Assembly: GCF_000471905.2 (NCBI RefSeq)
Contig: NW_006499583.1
Span: forward strand, 698,529-762,528
Length of the DNA stretch: 64,000 bases
Direction: 5' to 3'
Origin: Amborella trichopoda
Taxonomy: Eukaryota; Streptophyta; Magnoliopsida; Amborellales; Amborellaceae
Under the pieces are notes generated by a model. It searched no databases. It saw only the letters and a program-made list of their open reading frames with translations, and was not told the DNA's origin. This document shows positions 11,516 through 23,349 of this stretch, in pieces (position 1 is the first letter of the stretch; the number at the start of each line of letters is the position of its first letter). The translations under genes were made by a program, and so were the position numbers.

Positions 11516-11771
11516 TATATTATATAATATATGTTATATTATAAATAATGAATAGTGAATAGTCCGTGTGTGAAAATAAAAGCACGGGGAATGTTTCCCC
11601 CCACCTCAAGAGGCGAGGTTTTGTTTTACTATGAATTAGATCCATTTATGGTAAATTTTTTCCCCTAGGATTTATTTGAATACACATTGCTCACCAATCA
11701 AACGTATGAAGCATAATTTTCATGTAAAAATATTTTCCAAAAAATATTTACACACGAACCAAATATGCCCT

Positions 11772-13024
11772 TAGTTATTGATGTTGGGCGAGGTCAACAG
11801 TCTAAGAAGGAAATGCTCAACCAAGAAGAGAGAGGGTGAGCAAATTCCTCCCTCTTGTCGGTTGAGCAATTTGGTTGAGCAATATTGCTCAACCAACTAG
11901 AAAGAAGCTGAAATTCTCCATTTTTATTCTAAAAAAAACAGAACAAGAGGGAACGTGAAATCACTCATGCTAGGTAGGAGGAACTCTTCTCTAGGTTTGA
12001 AGTGGGTTAAGATTGGCTCTGCATCAAATCCACACTTTCCTTGCTGGCTTGAAAAGTATGAATGGTCAAGTGAACATCTTGAGAAATGGATCATGTAATG
12101 TTGATGAAGGAACCAATTCAAACATTTGAAATTCACCGTCCTTTCAATAGTCATCAGTATAATCCCGTCAAGCTCCACGTTTTGAAGAGTCCTATGGCTT
12201 CTTTTTCACAAGGATCTTTGAACTTTCCACTCCTAGATTGCCAAATACAGCCAAATTCAATCCAACTGTGTACAATATTTGCATTGTTGGTACGTGTGTG
12301 CCCATGGCCTCACACATGCTATATTTTTATTTATCTTGATTAATACTTTGTAAAAAATATTATGTATTAATATTATTTATCTTGAAAAAATATTTAGAGA
12401 AAAAAATCTACATTTCAAGGGATAGTGGATAACTCCCTTTTCACTCAGATATTAAGGGCTACTACTCATAGATTTCAAAAAGAAAAACTTATTGTTGGAG
12501 GACGACCTCTTCTCATCTCTCTATCTCTCCATGTGAAATAACAGAGAAAAAAAGAAAAAAAGAAAAAAAACTATTCTCAATCATTATGAAAAAAACTCGG
12601 GCTCTCTTTGGGGAGTTATTAATCTTTCCATTTTCCTCAACACTAGCGTGACGGTTGTAAACTGGTGACAAGGGGCTGGGGTTCTTTCCTGCAATTGATC
12701 AGGGTGTTCTCTGTCTCTATACCAAGAAAAATAAAAACAAAAAATCAAAGGGGTCAAGAGGGAAACAACCCTTTCTACACCTTTTCTCCTCTTTAAAAAG
12801 TCTCTTTTAAACCTTTTCTCAACGTACGCCTTTAACTTTTGGGTTTACCTATGCCTCTTTCTGTCCATTGCTCGCTCCTTTTCTATTATCTGAGTCTATA
12901 AGAGCTCACCGAATGCAGCAAAGAAGAGGTTTAGGGAAACTTAGCAAAATTTGGGTAGAAGTTTTTGTTGGGTATACGTGGCGCTTGTCTTGAGAAAGAT
13001 TGTATAAAATATTTGAATAAATAA
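11772..13024. other. Intergenic DNA, no gene recognised
   Basis: No coding motifs. A purine-rich AAAGAAAAA tract lies at 12540-12570. Nothing else could be assigned. Confidence 0.55.
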
Positions 13025-13262
13025 ATAATATATTAAGTGGGAATGTGGTCCTCTTGTCAACCATTCTAGGTAAATGCAATTTGCTGATACTCGGATTAGG
13101 GTTGACGTGCTAACCTAGCTAAGTTGAAAAAATCCAATGTACCTTTGCATAGAGATATCATCGAGGAACGTTCAGGGTTAGGCTTTGATAAGGTCGAAGT
13201 ATGCTAAATGAAAGCCAAGAGACTGTGTGACCGTTGTGTACGATGAATAGTCTATAGGTGAG
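13025..13262. repeat. Diverged direct repeat, partner at 14768-15003
   Basis: Shared ordered words include GTGGTCC, TTTGCTGATAC/TTTGCTAATAC, GAGGTCGGAGTATGC against AAGGTCGAAGTATGC, and CAAGAGACTGTGTGACC against CGAGAGATTGTATGATCC. The pair brackets the LINE remnant at 13319-14340. Divergence is high. Confidence 0.6.
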
Positions 13263-13318
13263 CATAAGATTTTGCTGATGGATTGTTTTCGGTCAGAGGA
13301 GCATGGGATTTTGTGCAA

Positions 13319-14340
13319 CAACACAGCTCAGCTCAACCTATATTCCATGCGCTATGGTCTTCTAAATGCCACCCACGGGTGAAATGGTTTGCATGACTGG
13401 CCTTGCATAACCAGCTACCTACTTCCTCCTTGCTACAACAACGTGGCATGCAGTTCGATTATTTATGCCCATTCTACAGAAATCACGAAGATAGTATTTT
13501 TCACCTTTTGTTTCAGTGTGGTTTTGCACATGTAATATGGCGATTTCTAGCTTGGAGATGTGGGAAGCGATTCGTCCTTGGTACCTCTGGCCCTGATATT
13601 CTTAGATGGTGGTTACTTTTCAGGTTCGAATCACGTGGATTGCTTAATATCTGGTTGTCTATCTTCTTCACCTCTATTTGGTTTCTATGGGGGGGCGCAG
13701 ATTAGGCGAGTATTTGAATTCAAATCCACCAGGAGAGAGCAAATAGTGAATCAGATTATCTTACATGTTCAGGCACTTGCAAAGGCTAGGGTGGTCATTT
13801 CACTTATCTGAGAGGGCCATCATTGGGACCCTTCACATATGCTAGGTATCAACTCCTCCCATTCCTGTGGCATGGTTCTTTCTTGAGGCTAGGCGTTACA
13901 AGCTCAATATTGATGAAGCCTCATCGGGAAATCCAAATTTAGCATGTGGTGGTGGGGTCATCCAGGACTCAACTGGTGGTTTCATTGCTACATTTTCCAA
14001 GCACTTTGGCATTGTTTCTAATAATCAAGCAGAAATTTTGGCCATTGTAGAAGGCATTAATGAGGTTCATTAGAGAAATTGATCCCCAATTTAGATAGAA
14101 AGTGACTCGGCCCTTTTAGTGAATGTCCTTCGGAACCGTTGTCGAGCTCCTTGGCGGTTACAAACGATCGTTGATAATTCCCGCACTAGACTTTCAACCC
14201 TTCAATGGTCCATTGAGCATGTCTACAGTGAGGCAATTATGGTTGCTGATACTCTACCCAAGAGCAGCTGCTGGCCCAGGTGCTACTGTATGGCACCACC
14301 GTCCACCAGATTTTATCACTCTTTTACTTTTCCATGATAT
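13319..14340 (+). pseudogene. L1-type LINE 3' remnant: zf-RVT and RNase H domains
   Basis: The first part (13319-13705) encodes the zinc-binding domain that follows reverse transcriptase in plant L1 LINEs: WFAxLALHNQLPTSSLL, then CPFYRNHEDSIFHLLFQC and VIWRFLAW. A run of G at about 13690 carries a frameshift, after which REQIVNQIILHVQALAKAR continues in another frame to 13811. From 13867 an RVT_3-type RNase H follows: KLNIDEASSGNPNLACGGGV (first Asp), NNQAEILAI (Glu), IESDSALLV (Asp) and VADTLPK near 14260. Between the Glu and second Asp blocks three stops (TAG, TGA, TAG at 14074-14097) occupy positions where Trp is usual. It is a dead 3' fragment; the endonuclease and main RT are absent. Confidence 0.88.
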
Positions 14341-14529
14341 AGTGCAATTGCCTAATTTTAGGGTTGTATGATGCATTGTAATTCCTTCTTATTTTAACGG
14401 CCCTCCGGAGTCGTCCTTTTAACTCCACCTTGACAGATCTATTTCCTCATAATACAATACATAAATCATCAACAATTGTGACCTCTTTGTACCAACAGTA
14501 ATAGTCATATCAAATACAATCGGATAGTC

Positions 14530-14680
14530 ATAAAAACTCTAATTTTTGTCAAACTAAGCACCTCATTGATTTGGACCTTTTTATTGGTATCTTTTCCCAT
14601 ATTCATGATTGCCTTGATCACCTTAAAATTTCGAAAAAAAAATCCACCTTTAAAATGAATTTTAGAGGGCTGACTAGTAA
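14530..14680. repeat. Inverted partner of repeat block b (9013-9520)
   Basis: GTCAAACTAAGCACCTCATT and AAAATGAATTTTAGAGGGC are the inverse of sequences at about 9455 and 9025. Intervening sequence present in the other copy is missing here. Confidence 0.7.
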
Positions 14681-14767
14681 GAACCCGGTCCCTTAGTCAA
14701 ATGGGAAATAAATGTTTGGTGAGTGTGGCCATCAAAGGTCTTATAAGTGCTTGTAAAATGAAATGAT

Positions 14768-15003
14768 ATAGTAGAATATAAACTTAGTAGGATTGTGGTC
14801 CCTTATGGACCATAGTAAGCAAACGGTGTTTGCTAATACATGACTGAGCTTGACGAGCTAGGCTAGTGAGTTGAGAAATACCTATGTTACCTAGGCGTAG
14901 AAAACTATCCGATAAGGGTTCTAATAGGTTATCCCTTGATGAGGTCGGAGTATGCCCGGATGAGTGAGCCGAGAGATTGTATGATCCTTGTATATGATGG
15001 TGG
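14768..15003. repeat. Diverged direct repeat, partner at 13025-13262
   Basis: See the partner copy for shared words. It is followed by non-coding sequence with no recognised gene. Confidence 0.6.
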
Positions 15004-16401
15004 CCTTCAGAGACGGAGCCAAAGCATCATCCGCAAGCCATCACATGGCATGCCTAATGATAGCTATTTTGAGAATGCGAACCACATTTTAGGGTGAAGC
15101 TTATGCATATATGAGAGATGCCCTATGCGCCATAGGAGCAGTAGTCGCATCAGGTCTAGGTGACTTTGGCATGTCTCTAGGGGAGAACCTAAAAACCACA
15201 AACTGGGATTACGGCCTCTTGGTTCATTGGTCAAACTTTGGTGAACCTACTAATGACCTCTGCATGGCCTGTGGGTCATGGGAAATATTGGGTCGGTTAG
15301 ATAAAGCAAGTATGGACCATAGTCCACAGTTGAAGGTGAAGTGACCCAACGTTTATGTATTTAATTCCTAGACCATATGGATCATTTTTCCATCTAATTA
15401 ATTTAATCATGTTTCTTTTAATGATATATTATTTTTAGAATTATTATTTGAATTTTTATAAATCATTATCTCTCTCATGAAAGCCTAAAGGGGCATACCT
15501 CACTCTATCATCTTTGAGATCTCTCTCTCCCACATTGTGTAAGGAGTTTAGACTATTGAGAGTTATCATCTCTCTCATGGTGTCTCTCATGATTTCTCAT
15601 CTTTCATTGGGGTTTTAGGTTATAGGGTTGTGGTAGAAAAGATAAGCATCTCTTTCAAACTAGGTTGATAAGAGAATTTACTTAGGGTTTGAGTTTGTGA
15701 TCAAAGGGGTTTATGTTCCATTGGTGTAGCTTGACCTAAACTTGCTTTTGCGGTTGAGATTGAAAGTTGATCATTGATCCCATGTATTGGATGGTGGTGA
15801 CTAGGTGTGGGGTGTAACAAGCCCGGTTGAGGTAATTTTCGGCACTCTCTTTTTGTTTCTTTTCATATTTAATTATATTATATTTATATTCTCAATCATA
15901 AGAATTGTAGATATTTTTTTATTTAAATAAATTTAATTTAATGACATCAAGGTTTTTAAGACCTTGGATTTATTTACCCATCTGTTCACTTATCTCAAAA
16001 AAGCTTTGCCCTTTTCCACATGGGTGTTGCATTTTCCATACGATAGTGCGTTAGTTAGGTCGTGTCATGGGAAGGAAGATGACTAAACTTCCGTTTCACA
16101 CACCATATATGAACTTGACCATGATGACCAAATTCTTCCCCCATGCTGCATAAACTTGGCCAAATGGCATTATTCGCACATCGAAGTTTCGTGACTTGAG
16201 CTGTCAAGTTGTTGGCTATGGTGTGGAAGCAGTGGAAAAAGGCGCACGGAAAATTATGAAACCCTAGAACATATTTTTTTTGGTATATTCTTTCAATATT
16301 TTTTAAACGGCATAACTAAATAAAATTATCATTTATTAACGGATTCTACGCGCTCTGCATGTGATTTGATTTCTTTTAAACTAAATTAGAAAGGTTTTAT
16401 T
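15004..16401. other. Intergenic DNA with inverted dispersed repeat at 16055-16270
   Basis: No protein motifs are seen. The stretch 16055-16270 is the inverse of 8500-8700 (for example ACATCGAAGTTTCGTGACTT). The sequence 15480-15830 has pyrimidine-rich and leader-like composition but no element edge could be fixed. Confidence 0.55.
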
Positions 16402-16742
16402 AAGGGTGTGGTTTACATCAGGTTACAACCTAAAACCATGAAAGTAAGGTGCACCATCAAATCCTAAGAATTTATTTTCATCTCTAATTATAAAATTTTA
16501 GACTAAAACAAAGGTTCAAATCAAGTAGATCTATGAACACATGAAAATCTTGAAAATGGACGGTCCAGAAAATATGTTCGAAGATTCACTATTTTTGGGA
16601 CTCAAAATCTTTTTTCTTTTTCATTTTCATACATTTCTATGTGGAGATAATCAATTAGAGGGTTTTCCATTTACGATGGATTGTTTGAGTGCACTTTAAT
16701 TCTACATTTTAAGATTGCAACCTTATATAAACTTTTTCCTTT
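16402..16742. mobile_element. MITE, GGTTGCAACC subfamily
   Basis: The left end GGGTGTGGTTTACATCAGGT and the inverse of the right end (AAAGTTTATATAAGGTTGCA) match in the family pattern, with GGTTACAACC and GGTTGCAATC at the subterminal palindrome. The internal block includes ATGAACACATGAAAATCTTG, also present at about 10910. About 340 bp, no coding capacity. Confidence 0.72.
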
Positions 16743-17823
16743 TAGTAAGCACTAATTTTGTATATTAATTTTAAGTAAAATACTGCATAGAGCAGTGCAA
16801 TCCTTCTCATGGCATGATACACTAGAACTACGGGCTTTCTCAAAAAATAATTATCTATGCCTTCACTTGGAACCATCATGTCTTTTAATGACATGATATG
16901 ACTATGGTCCTTTTTTTTCTCAAAAACTATTTTTCCTATATCTTTACTTAGCATCTCCATGCCTTTTTTTGGAATGATAATATTAGGACTACGGGAATTT
17001 TTCTTTCTCCAAAAATATTTCTATATGCCTACACTAGGTGTGGATTATTCTTGAAGACTACTCATATCCCCCTCCATAAAACCCCCTTTTGTAAAATTTC
17101 ATTTTTGAAAACTTCTGCAATACACCAACATCAAGAACAAATGCCTTTTTTTTGTTTTTGGTTTTTTGTTTTTTGTTTTAAATTTTATTCTTCTTTTCTA
17201 AAAAGGTGTGGTTTGCATTCACTTGTGCCTACTTATAGGCTGTACAAGTAGTATAAAAACCGACCACATTACTAGTTACATGATTTTCATTTACATAACT
17301 TCTCACTTATGATAATAAAGGTCCACTTATATATAAAGAGAAAATATAGAATAACTACCATAAACCCATAAATACCAACATAACTCCATATAAAGAGAAT
17401 ATATATATTTACAAGGCATTCAAGTAATTCCTTAGATTTTGGATCCATCTTCAATAGGGCATGAGGCAGGGCCTAATATGCATTTTGAAGGTGTGGCCGT
17501 GTTTGGTAAACTTGAGGGTTCGTAAGGCCTCTTTAGTTATTCCAACGCATGATTTTAGGAGTGTTGCCTACCCAAGAGAGAGAGAGAGAGTTCTATTAAA
17601 AGAGTATTCATCATTAGGTTAAGATAAGGAGTTGTGCTCAAATGACCAACAGCAGACCTCTCATTAGTGAACTGTAAAAGTTATGAATCATGTGATTATA
17701 CTATGAATGATGCGATTACACATTCAACATTTAATCCATGCAAAGCTTAAAAATATACATACAAACTTTTAGGCTACAAATATTGTAAAATATACATAAC
17801 TCAAAGTGTTGAACCATGGTACA
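16743..17823. other. 3' flank of the LRR gene, no gene recognised
   Basis: AT-rich sequence with an (AG)n run at 17575-17590 and an isolated MITE-like end (AGGTGTGGTTTGCATTCACT) near 17205 without a clear partner. Nothing coding is seen. Confidence 0.55.
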
Positions 17824-20800
17824 TCATCTTGACCTGCCAAGGGGGCAAAAAAATCTCTTAAATTTGATTGCCATGTACAGGAGAAAGGAAATGGCTGTAT
17901 CGATGTCCTCAAATAATGCCTTCTTCAAATTCCCATTGAAAAACAATAGCCCCAAGCACCCCCAAAATCCCGAAGTATAACACAATCCAACAAAAAAGTA
18001 GTACACTAGAGGCCCATCTATCCATGAAGTCTCTTCTTCTTCTTCTTCTTCATCTCCCTCATCTCTTGTTGTGTAGTTTGTACAGTTTCGCTCCAAGGGG
18101 TATCCACAGAGGTCTGGGTTATCATCATAACTACTTTTGTTGAATGAGAAGAATTGTCCCTCAACTGGTATCTTGCCCGCGAAGTGGTTGTTTGCCACCG
18201 AGAACACTGCCAGAGTATTTAACAAAACAAGCTCATGTGGGATCGCTCCTGAGAGCTGGTTATATGAGAGATCTAAACTCTCGATTTGGCGCAAGCCTTG
18301 GAATGACTTTGGAATCTCACCAGTTAATGAATTTCTAGAGATGTTCAGTGTGTGCAACCCATCCAAAGAGCCCAACTCTTCGGGAATGTCTCCATTCAAT
18401 CGGTTTTTTGAGAGATCGATTCCTGTCATTACAGACAGGACAACACCCATGTAATTGTACCTTTGATTCCTATCAGCAAACCCCACCTCTTCTATGTAGT
18501 TGAATAATTGCTTGAGTCCATATGTGTGTGGCTTTGGTGTGCCGTCGACCCAAGCAGTGACATTGTAGAAGCAACGAGGCATCAAACCTTGGAGATCATT
18601 TTGTGACAAGTCTAACATGGCCAAATTTTGGAGGTGGCACACTTCATTTGGGATGCTACCATGAAATCCATTGCTCTTCAATATCAGTATCCGCAGATTG
18701 GAGAGTCCTGATACCCAATTGGGAATGCCACCAGTGAGATGGTTATGACCCAAATCCAAGACTTTCAAAAGTGGGCTTCTTAACAACTCATTTGGAATGG
18801 TTCCAGTGAGCATGTTATTGTCTAGATGTAGCGATTCCAAGCCGAGTAGGTTAGAAGGCTGTCCAGGAGGCAGGAACGACCCATTCAATTTATTGTTCGA
18901 TAACCTTAATGTGGCTAGGTTAGCCATCCCTGACACCATAGAAGGAGGGATTTCCCCTGAGTATTTATTGAATGAGAGATCTAGTATGCCTATGTTCTTG
19001 AGGTTGCCAATTGAGGAAGGGATGCGACCACTCAATGAATTTACAGATAGGTTCAGGTACCACAAACTGGGAAGAAGAAGGCCGATATCTTTTGGAATAC
19101 CGGTGATGAGGTTGTTGGAGAGATCTAAATAGCGAAGGTCTTGGATGACTATTGGCAGGGAAAGTGAGCCATTAAAGAAATTATCATGTAGATAGAACAA
19201 CCTCAAGCCTTTGATAGTTGTTATGTTGAACAACCAAGAAGGGATGCTTCCTCCCAAGTTGGTCTTAGAGAGATCCAGTGTCATCAAGCTCTCTTTTTGA
19301 GTGGCCAGAAATCGAGGGAAGCCATAATTAATGGCCAGATTGCAATGAGACAGTTTAAGGGCGGTTAGCTGGAAACTTGGGGTCCATGAAGGGGAATCAG
19401 TTTGGATTGCTAGCCCCTCATTGCCTGAAAGGTGTAAGCCTGTGAGGTTGGAGAGATTAGCGAAGGTGGCAAATATGAAGGTACCATTGAACTTGTTGTT
19501 CGACAAATCGAGTGTTTGGAGAGAAGACATATTGCCAAGAGATGGAGGTATGGTTCCTTGGAGTCTATTAGATGAAGCATTCAAATACTGTAGAAGAACC
19601 AATTTACCCAAGGATGGGTGGATGCTCCCATGAAGTTGGTTATAAGAGAGGGATATCCTTTGAAGGCACTGCAATTCCCCGACAGAGGGAGGGATCGTCC
19701 CGTTGAGTTTGTTACCTGAGAGATCCAGCTCCTTGAGAGATCGCAAATTACTGAGGTTTGACGGGATGTCCCCCACAAACTTATTGTTCGATAGACGAAG
19801 CATTTGAAGGGAAGCTAAACCCGAGAGAGATGGAGGTATACTCCCTTCCATCTGGTTATTAGAAAGAGAGAAATTTTGCAGCAAGTGTAAGTTGCCAATG
19901 GAAGGAGGTAGGGTTCCTTGGAGAAGGTTATTTGATAGAGAAAGGTGAAGAAGGGATGTCAAATTGCCAACTGTTGGAGGCAAGGTCCCGTTGATTTGGT
20001 TTCCAGTGAGGTCCAAATATTGGAGATTCACCAAGTCTCCAATTGAAGAGGGGATGGGACCAGTAAGGGCATTCTCAGAGAGATCCAAGTGTTGAAGAGA
20101 AGGGAAACAGGGATCCAAGCTTCCAGTGAAGGAGTTACCAGCAAGGTCAAGGTAGGTTATGTTGCGCAGGCCACATAGTTCTGCATCCAAACAGGACACA
20201 AATTTGTATGAGAGTGAATTAAATACTTGTGGTTTTTAGTTGGTTTGTTGGGTGGTATGGGGCAAACCTCAATATTTGAATCCAAAGTGAATATTTTGGA
20301 TGTTAAAAATCAGAAAAGTTCAATTTGAGGCAGTTGCACATGAATGAAAACTTTGGATTTTAAAACTCCGAAAAAAGCAATTCGGTATTTTTTTTTTTAA
20401 ATACCAACAAATTATTATAAAGAAAAAATTTATGTAAGGATGCTACCCTAGAACTGCATATGCTCTTAAAAAATCCATTGAAAAAGGCGGTTTTAATGTT
20501 GAAAAACCCGTTGATTGATCATCTCGACATCGGGATGTACGACTATGAAAAATAAAAAGATTTTAAGTTTTAAAAATAGTGTATTTTACATCATATTATC
20601 TACACCGTCCATTTTCTAGATTTGTATATTTCTATAGATTACTTCATTTTAACCATTTTTTAAATTTAAAATTTTATAATTAGATATAAAAATAAATTTT
20701 ATGATAAAAAACATTTTCCATCAAAGTGCACCGTACCTCGGATGCGTCCGTATGCAAACTGGACCTTTATTATAATTACGAATATAAAAGGGTATAAAAT

Positions 20801-21694
20801 AGTCCTAATGAATTTTTTTAAAGTAATATTATAATAACAAAAAAAATAATAGATATAGGGTCCAGTTTTAGAGTCTAGGTTCTAAACAATCAAATAGCTT
20901 AGATTCAAATAGTGTCAAAAAGGAAATTTTTGTGATAGTTTTGAAATATATTTTTATATTTACTTATAAAGTTTAAAGCTTAAAAAATAGAGTCGATTGA
21001 TATATCTATGAAAACTTAAAAATAAAAAATCATAAAAAATTGACGGTCCAAAAAATGCGTTAAAAAATACATTATTTTGAAAACGTAAGAATCCATTTTT
21101 TTTCTTGATGTCCATGCATCTTGACGTAGAGATGATCAATTTGAAGATATTTGAGCATAAAAAACGACCTCTTCTAATGAAATTTTTGAGATAGGTTAGA
21201 AATTGGATTGTTCAGAGCTTTTCCCGTAGATTCTGTAAACTACAGCCAGCCCCCAATCCCACCTCGCTCTATCATATCGACTGCAAAATTAAAGGAAGAA
21301 AATTACCTGAGAATGGTAAAGGGACTCCCCCAAGTCCCAAATTTCTGAGAGAGAGGCTCCTGAGGCGTGAGAGAGAGGCCAGCTCAAGTACGGCAGAAGC
21401 CCCAGTGGGGCAACGGCGGCACAAGCAGGAATTCTCACACGTCCACGTCACCCTAACCCCGATGACGTGGCCATCGTCATCACAGTCCACCCCCTCCCAT
21501 CGACATGCATCGTGACCCGGCAAACCCCAGGTCTGAATGCTCATCCGGCAACATTGGGCTGCGGTAGCGTTGGCGGAGAGCGTCGCTCGCAGCCTCAGCA
21601 GCGCCGCAGTCTCCGGCGGCAGATGAGCCGCTGTGAAGAAGACCGCTGTGAAGAAGACCGCTATCGCGAAAACCGCTCCTTTGGTGACGGCCAT
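17824..21694 (-). CDS. LRR receptor-like protein (no kinase), two exons
   Basis: CDS is join(17824..20180, 21307..21694) on the minus strand, 914 residues, the usual size of plant LRR-RLPs. Exon 1 starts at the ATG at 21694 (the GTG just upstream is not a plant start) and ends at a CAG|GTAAT donor; exon 2 begins after a TTTGGATGCAG acceptor. Both sites are phase 1 and rejoin a leucine-rich repeat in frame. Order: hydrophobic signal peptide (about 1-23), LRR N-cap with paired Cys and CRWEGVDC (about 48-71), more than 20 extracellular LRRs of the LxxLxxLxLSxNxLxGxIP type, an island-like break near 680-715, four terminal LRRs, C-cap with NPDLCGYPLERNC, an acidic Glu run (about 837-846), one membrane span (about 853-877) with GxxxG spacing, and a 37-residue tail without kinase. 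By family, such proteins sit in the plasma membrane, sense extracellular peptides or pathogen patterns and signal through SOBIR1/BAK1-type kinases. The ligand cannot be told. Confidence 0.93.
20490..20765. mobile_element. MITE fragment, GGTTGCAACC family, in intron
   Basis: It contains GATCATCTCGACATCGGGAT, the inverse of the marker block shared by the copies at 10733 and 43145, and ends near AAAGTGCACCGTACC..GCAAACTGGACC, matching a family terminus in degraded form. The left terminus is not convincing. Confidence 0.55.
20855..21235. mobile_element. MITE, GAGCC subfamily, in intron
   Basis: The left end GGGTCCAGTTTTAGAGTCTA with GGTTCTAAACAATCAAAT and the right end AATTGGATTGTTCAGAGC form the imperfect inverted repeat of this subfamily. 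The internal CATCTTGACGTAGAGATGAT corresponds to the marker block at about 6827. Confidence 0.65.
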
Positions 21695-21866
21695 CACTAC
21701 TTTCTTCCTTTTCTTAAAGATTTTGAAGGGAGTTAGGTGGAGTGGAGTGGAAAGAAGAGCGTGGGTGGTTCAGGGTGGCCATTGGGACTCTTGCTCTACT
21801 TCTGTTGCTCTTAATTTTAGAGAGAGAAAGAGATTTGTGGAGTGGGAGGGAGGGAGGGTTTGCTTT

Positions 21867-21879
21867 CTTATATTATATG
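21867..21879 (-). promoter_or_regulatory. Candidate TATA box of the LRR-RLP gene
   Basis: On the minus strand this reads CATATAATATAAG, about 175 bases upstream of the start codon and beside a purine/pyrimidine-rich stretch typical of plant 5' leaders. The start site was not located. Confidence 0.4.
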
Positions 21880-21925
21880 CGATAAAGAGTGGGAGAGGAC
21901 TATTTCTTAAGTGGGAGTAGACTCG

Positions 21926-22065
21926 CGGCGACTCTGTCAAGGGATCTCTGATATTTACACCTACTCTCTCAATAAATAACGACAGTGGCCTCCGGCGCGA
22001 CTCTATCGAGGGATCGTTGATACTTACACCTACTCTCTCAATAAATAACGACAGTGCCCTTCGGC
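21926..22065. repeat. 69-bp tandem duplication upstream of the LRR-RLP gene
   Basis: GCGACTCTGTCAAGGGATC at 21928 recurs as GCGACTCTATCGAGGGATC at 21997, and both units continue with CACCTACTCTCTCAATAAAT. It lies about 230-370 bp upstream of the start codon, so it falls within the likely promoter. Confidence 0.9.
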
Positions 22066-23349
22066 TTTCTGTTTGAAACAGTGTTTAGCACTTCTGTCAT
22101 AAGATACGTGTAACCATACGGTTTGAAACACTGTAGGTGACGGATCGGGTAGGTCAAACCGGATCGATGAATTGGCGGTTTGGTTGGATTCGGTAATAAA
22201 AAAATCTAAAAAAATTATTACAAATCATTATATGTTTTTTTTTAAAAAATCCAATAAAAAATGAGGTATTATATTATTAATTTTTATTTTTTTCATCAAT
22301 ATGTGAATATTGAGATGTTCTTTCCTGGTATAAATTTATGTTAATCATTCAAAATACATTACACAAAAGGAAAAAAAAATTTATCATGGATAAAGTGCAT
22401 AATCATACATGAGCTATAATAAAGAATTGATTAAATCGTTGAAAAAATAGCCACAAAAATCTCGAATTGGCGGAAAACCCCAATCCACTAAAAAAAACCC
22501 AAATTATTATAGCCTAACTAACTATAATCCAAAATTATTATAACCTAACTAACTATAATATTATATACTGAAATTGAAATTGTTGGTTTATATTTGATAA
22601 TTATTTGACTATACAAATAATAAAAAATCTAAAATATCTTATACTATCATCTAATTTAAAAACTGTAAGAAAAATAATACATTACATAATTTATAATGCA
22701 AATAAATTAATAAATAAAATACAAGATTTCATTGTCAATGTAGAAATTATTAGAATGCGTGCCAATTTTCAAAATAACACTTTAATTTTTCAAAAATCTA
22801 ATTCTTTAGGTTTCTAGAAAAATTTAGTAGAAGAGATTGTTAGTAGAAAGATATAGAGATGTAGAGAGCGAGAGAGAGAGATTCAGGTTTCTAGAATAAA
22901 TTTAGTGGAAGAGATTGTTGGTAGAAAGAGAGTGTGATTTGTTAGTACAGAGAGAGAGATTCTAGAATAAAATACTTGTTGTTTTAATTTTTATTTATTT
23001 TTTGACAAGAGAAATAGGAAGACGGTGCTACCCAGGTAACTTTTAGTTTATTTTTTTTGACAAGAGCAATTTTTATTTTATTTTTTGACAAGGGCAACTT
23101 TGCCCAGGTTCGAACTAGAAACCTTTTATATACGAGAGGGACATGAAACCAATGCACCATTACAGCACTTGTTGTCTTACTTTTTATAATAAAAGACTGT
23201 ATTGTATTACCTTTCCAAGCCTAAGTACCATGTTCAAATCCCATATTGAAAAAATGAAAGAAGTTTGACGTTAATAAAAGCTTCCCCGATACCATTGTTC
23301 GTCACGTGCTTGAAAAGCATGATCAAGCATGAAGCTGATGAAGGCACAC
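22066..23349. other. AT-rich intergenic DNA, no gene recognised
   Basis: No coding motifs. There is a GA-rich patch at 22850-22970 and three copies of a TTTTTTGACAAG word between 23000 and 23090. A tRNA-like block at 23097-23166 is listed separately. Confidence 0.55.
23097..23166 (-). repeat. tRNA-derived (SINE-like) block
   Basis: On the minus strand the block has an A-box-like TAATGGTGCATTGG followed about 40 bases later by a B-box-like AGTTCGAACCT, the internal RNA polymerase III promoter layout of tRNA-derived SINEs. No acceptor stem folds, so it is not a functional tRNA. No element edges could be fixed. Confidence 0.35.

Larger units (their letters stand above)
10500..11771. mobile_element. 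Non-autonomous TIR element, Harbinger-like, with nested MITEs
   Basis: The left end (GTTGGTTGGTGCATAAATAT) matches the inverse of the right end (ATATTTGGTTCGTGTGTAAATA) over about 55 bases, including a shared AAATATTTACAT block. TTA flanks both sides, fitting PIF/Harbinger target choice. The interior is occupied by two other TIR elements (10733-11272 and 11282-11515) and has no transposase. Confidence 0.55.
20181..21306 (-). other. Intron of the LRR-RLP gene, containing two MITE-like sequences
   Basis: The 1126-bp intron has GT at its donor (21306-21305) and AG at its acceptor (20182-20181). Its middle contains two members of the window's MITE family (about 20490-20765 and 20855-21235), so much of its length is of transposon origin. 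Many plant RLP genes lack introns, which makes this one worth noting. Confidence 0.85.

Noticed and set aside
18137..19132. Plus-strand frames opposite the LRR exon
   Set aside because: Antisense shadows of the LRR repeats.
22120..22200. hAT element end near GAAACACTGTAGG
   Set aside because: Some resemblance to the hAT ends at 42444 and 60117, but no subterminal structure or partner end could be shown.
23097..23166. A functional tRNA gene
   Set aside because: Box-like motifs are present on the minus strand, but no acceptor stem or cloverleaf could be formed; kept only as a SINE-like block.
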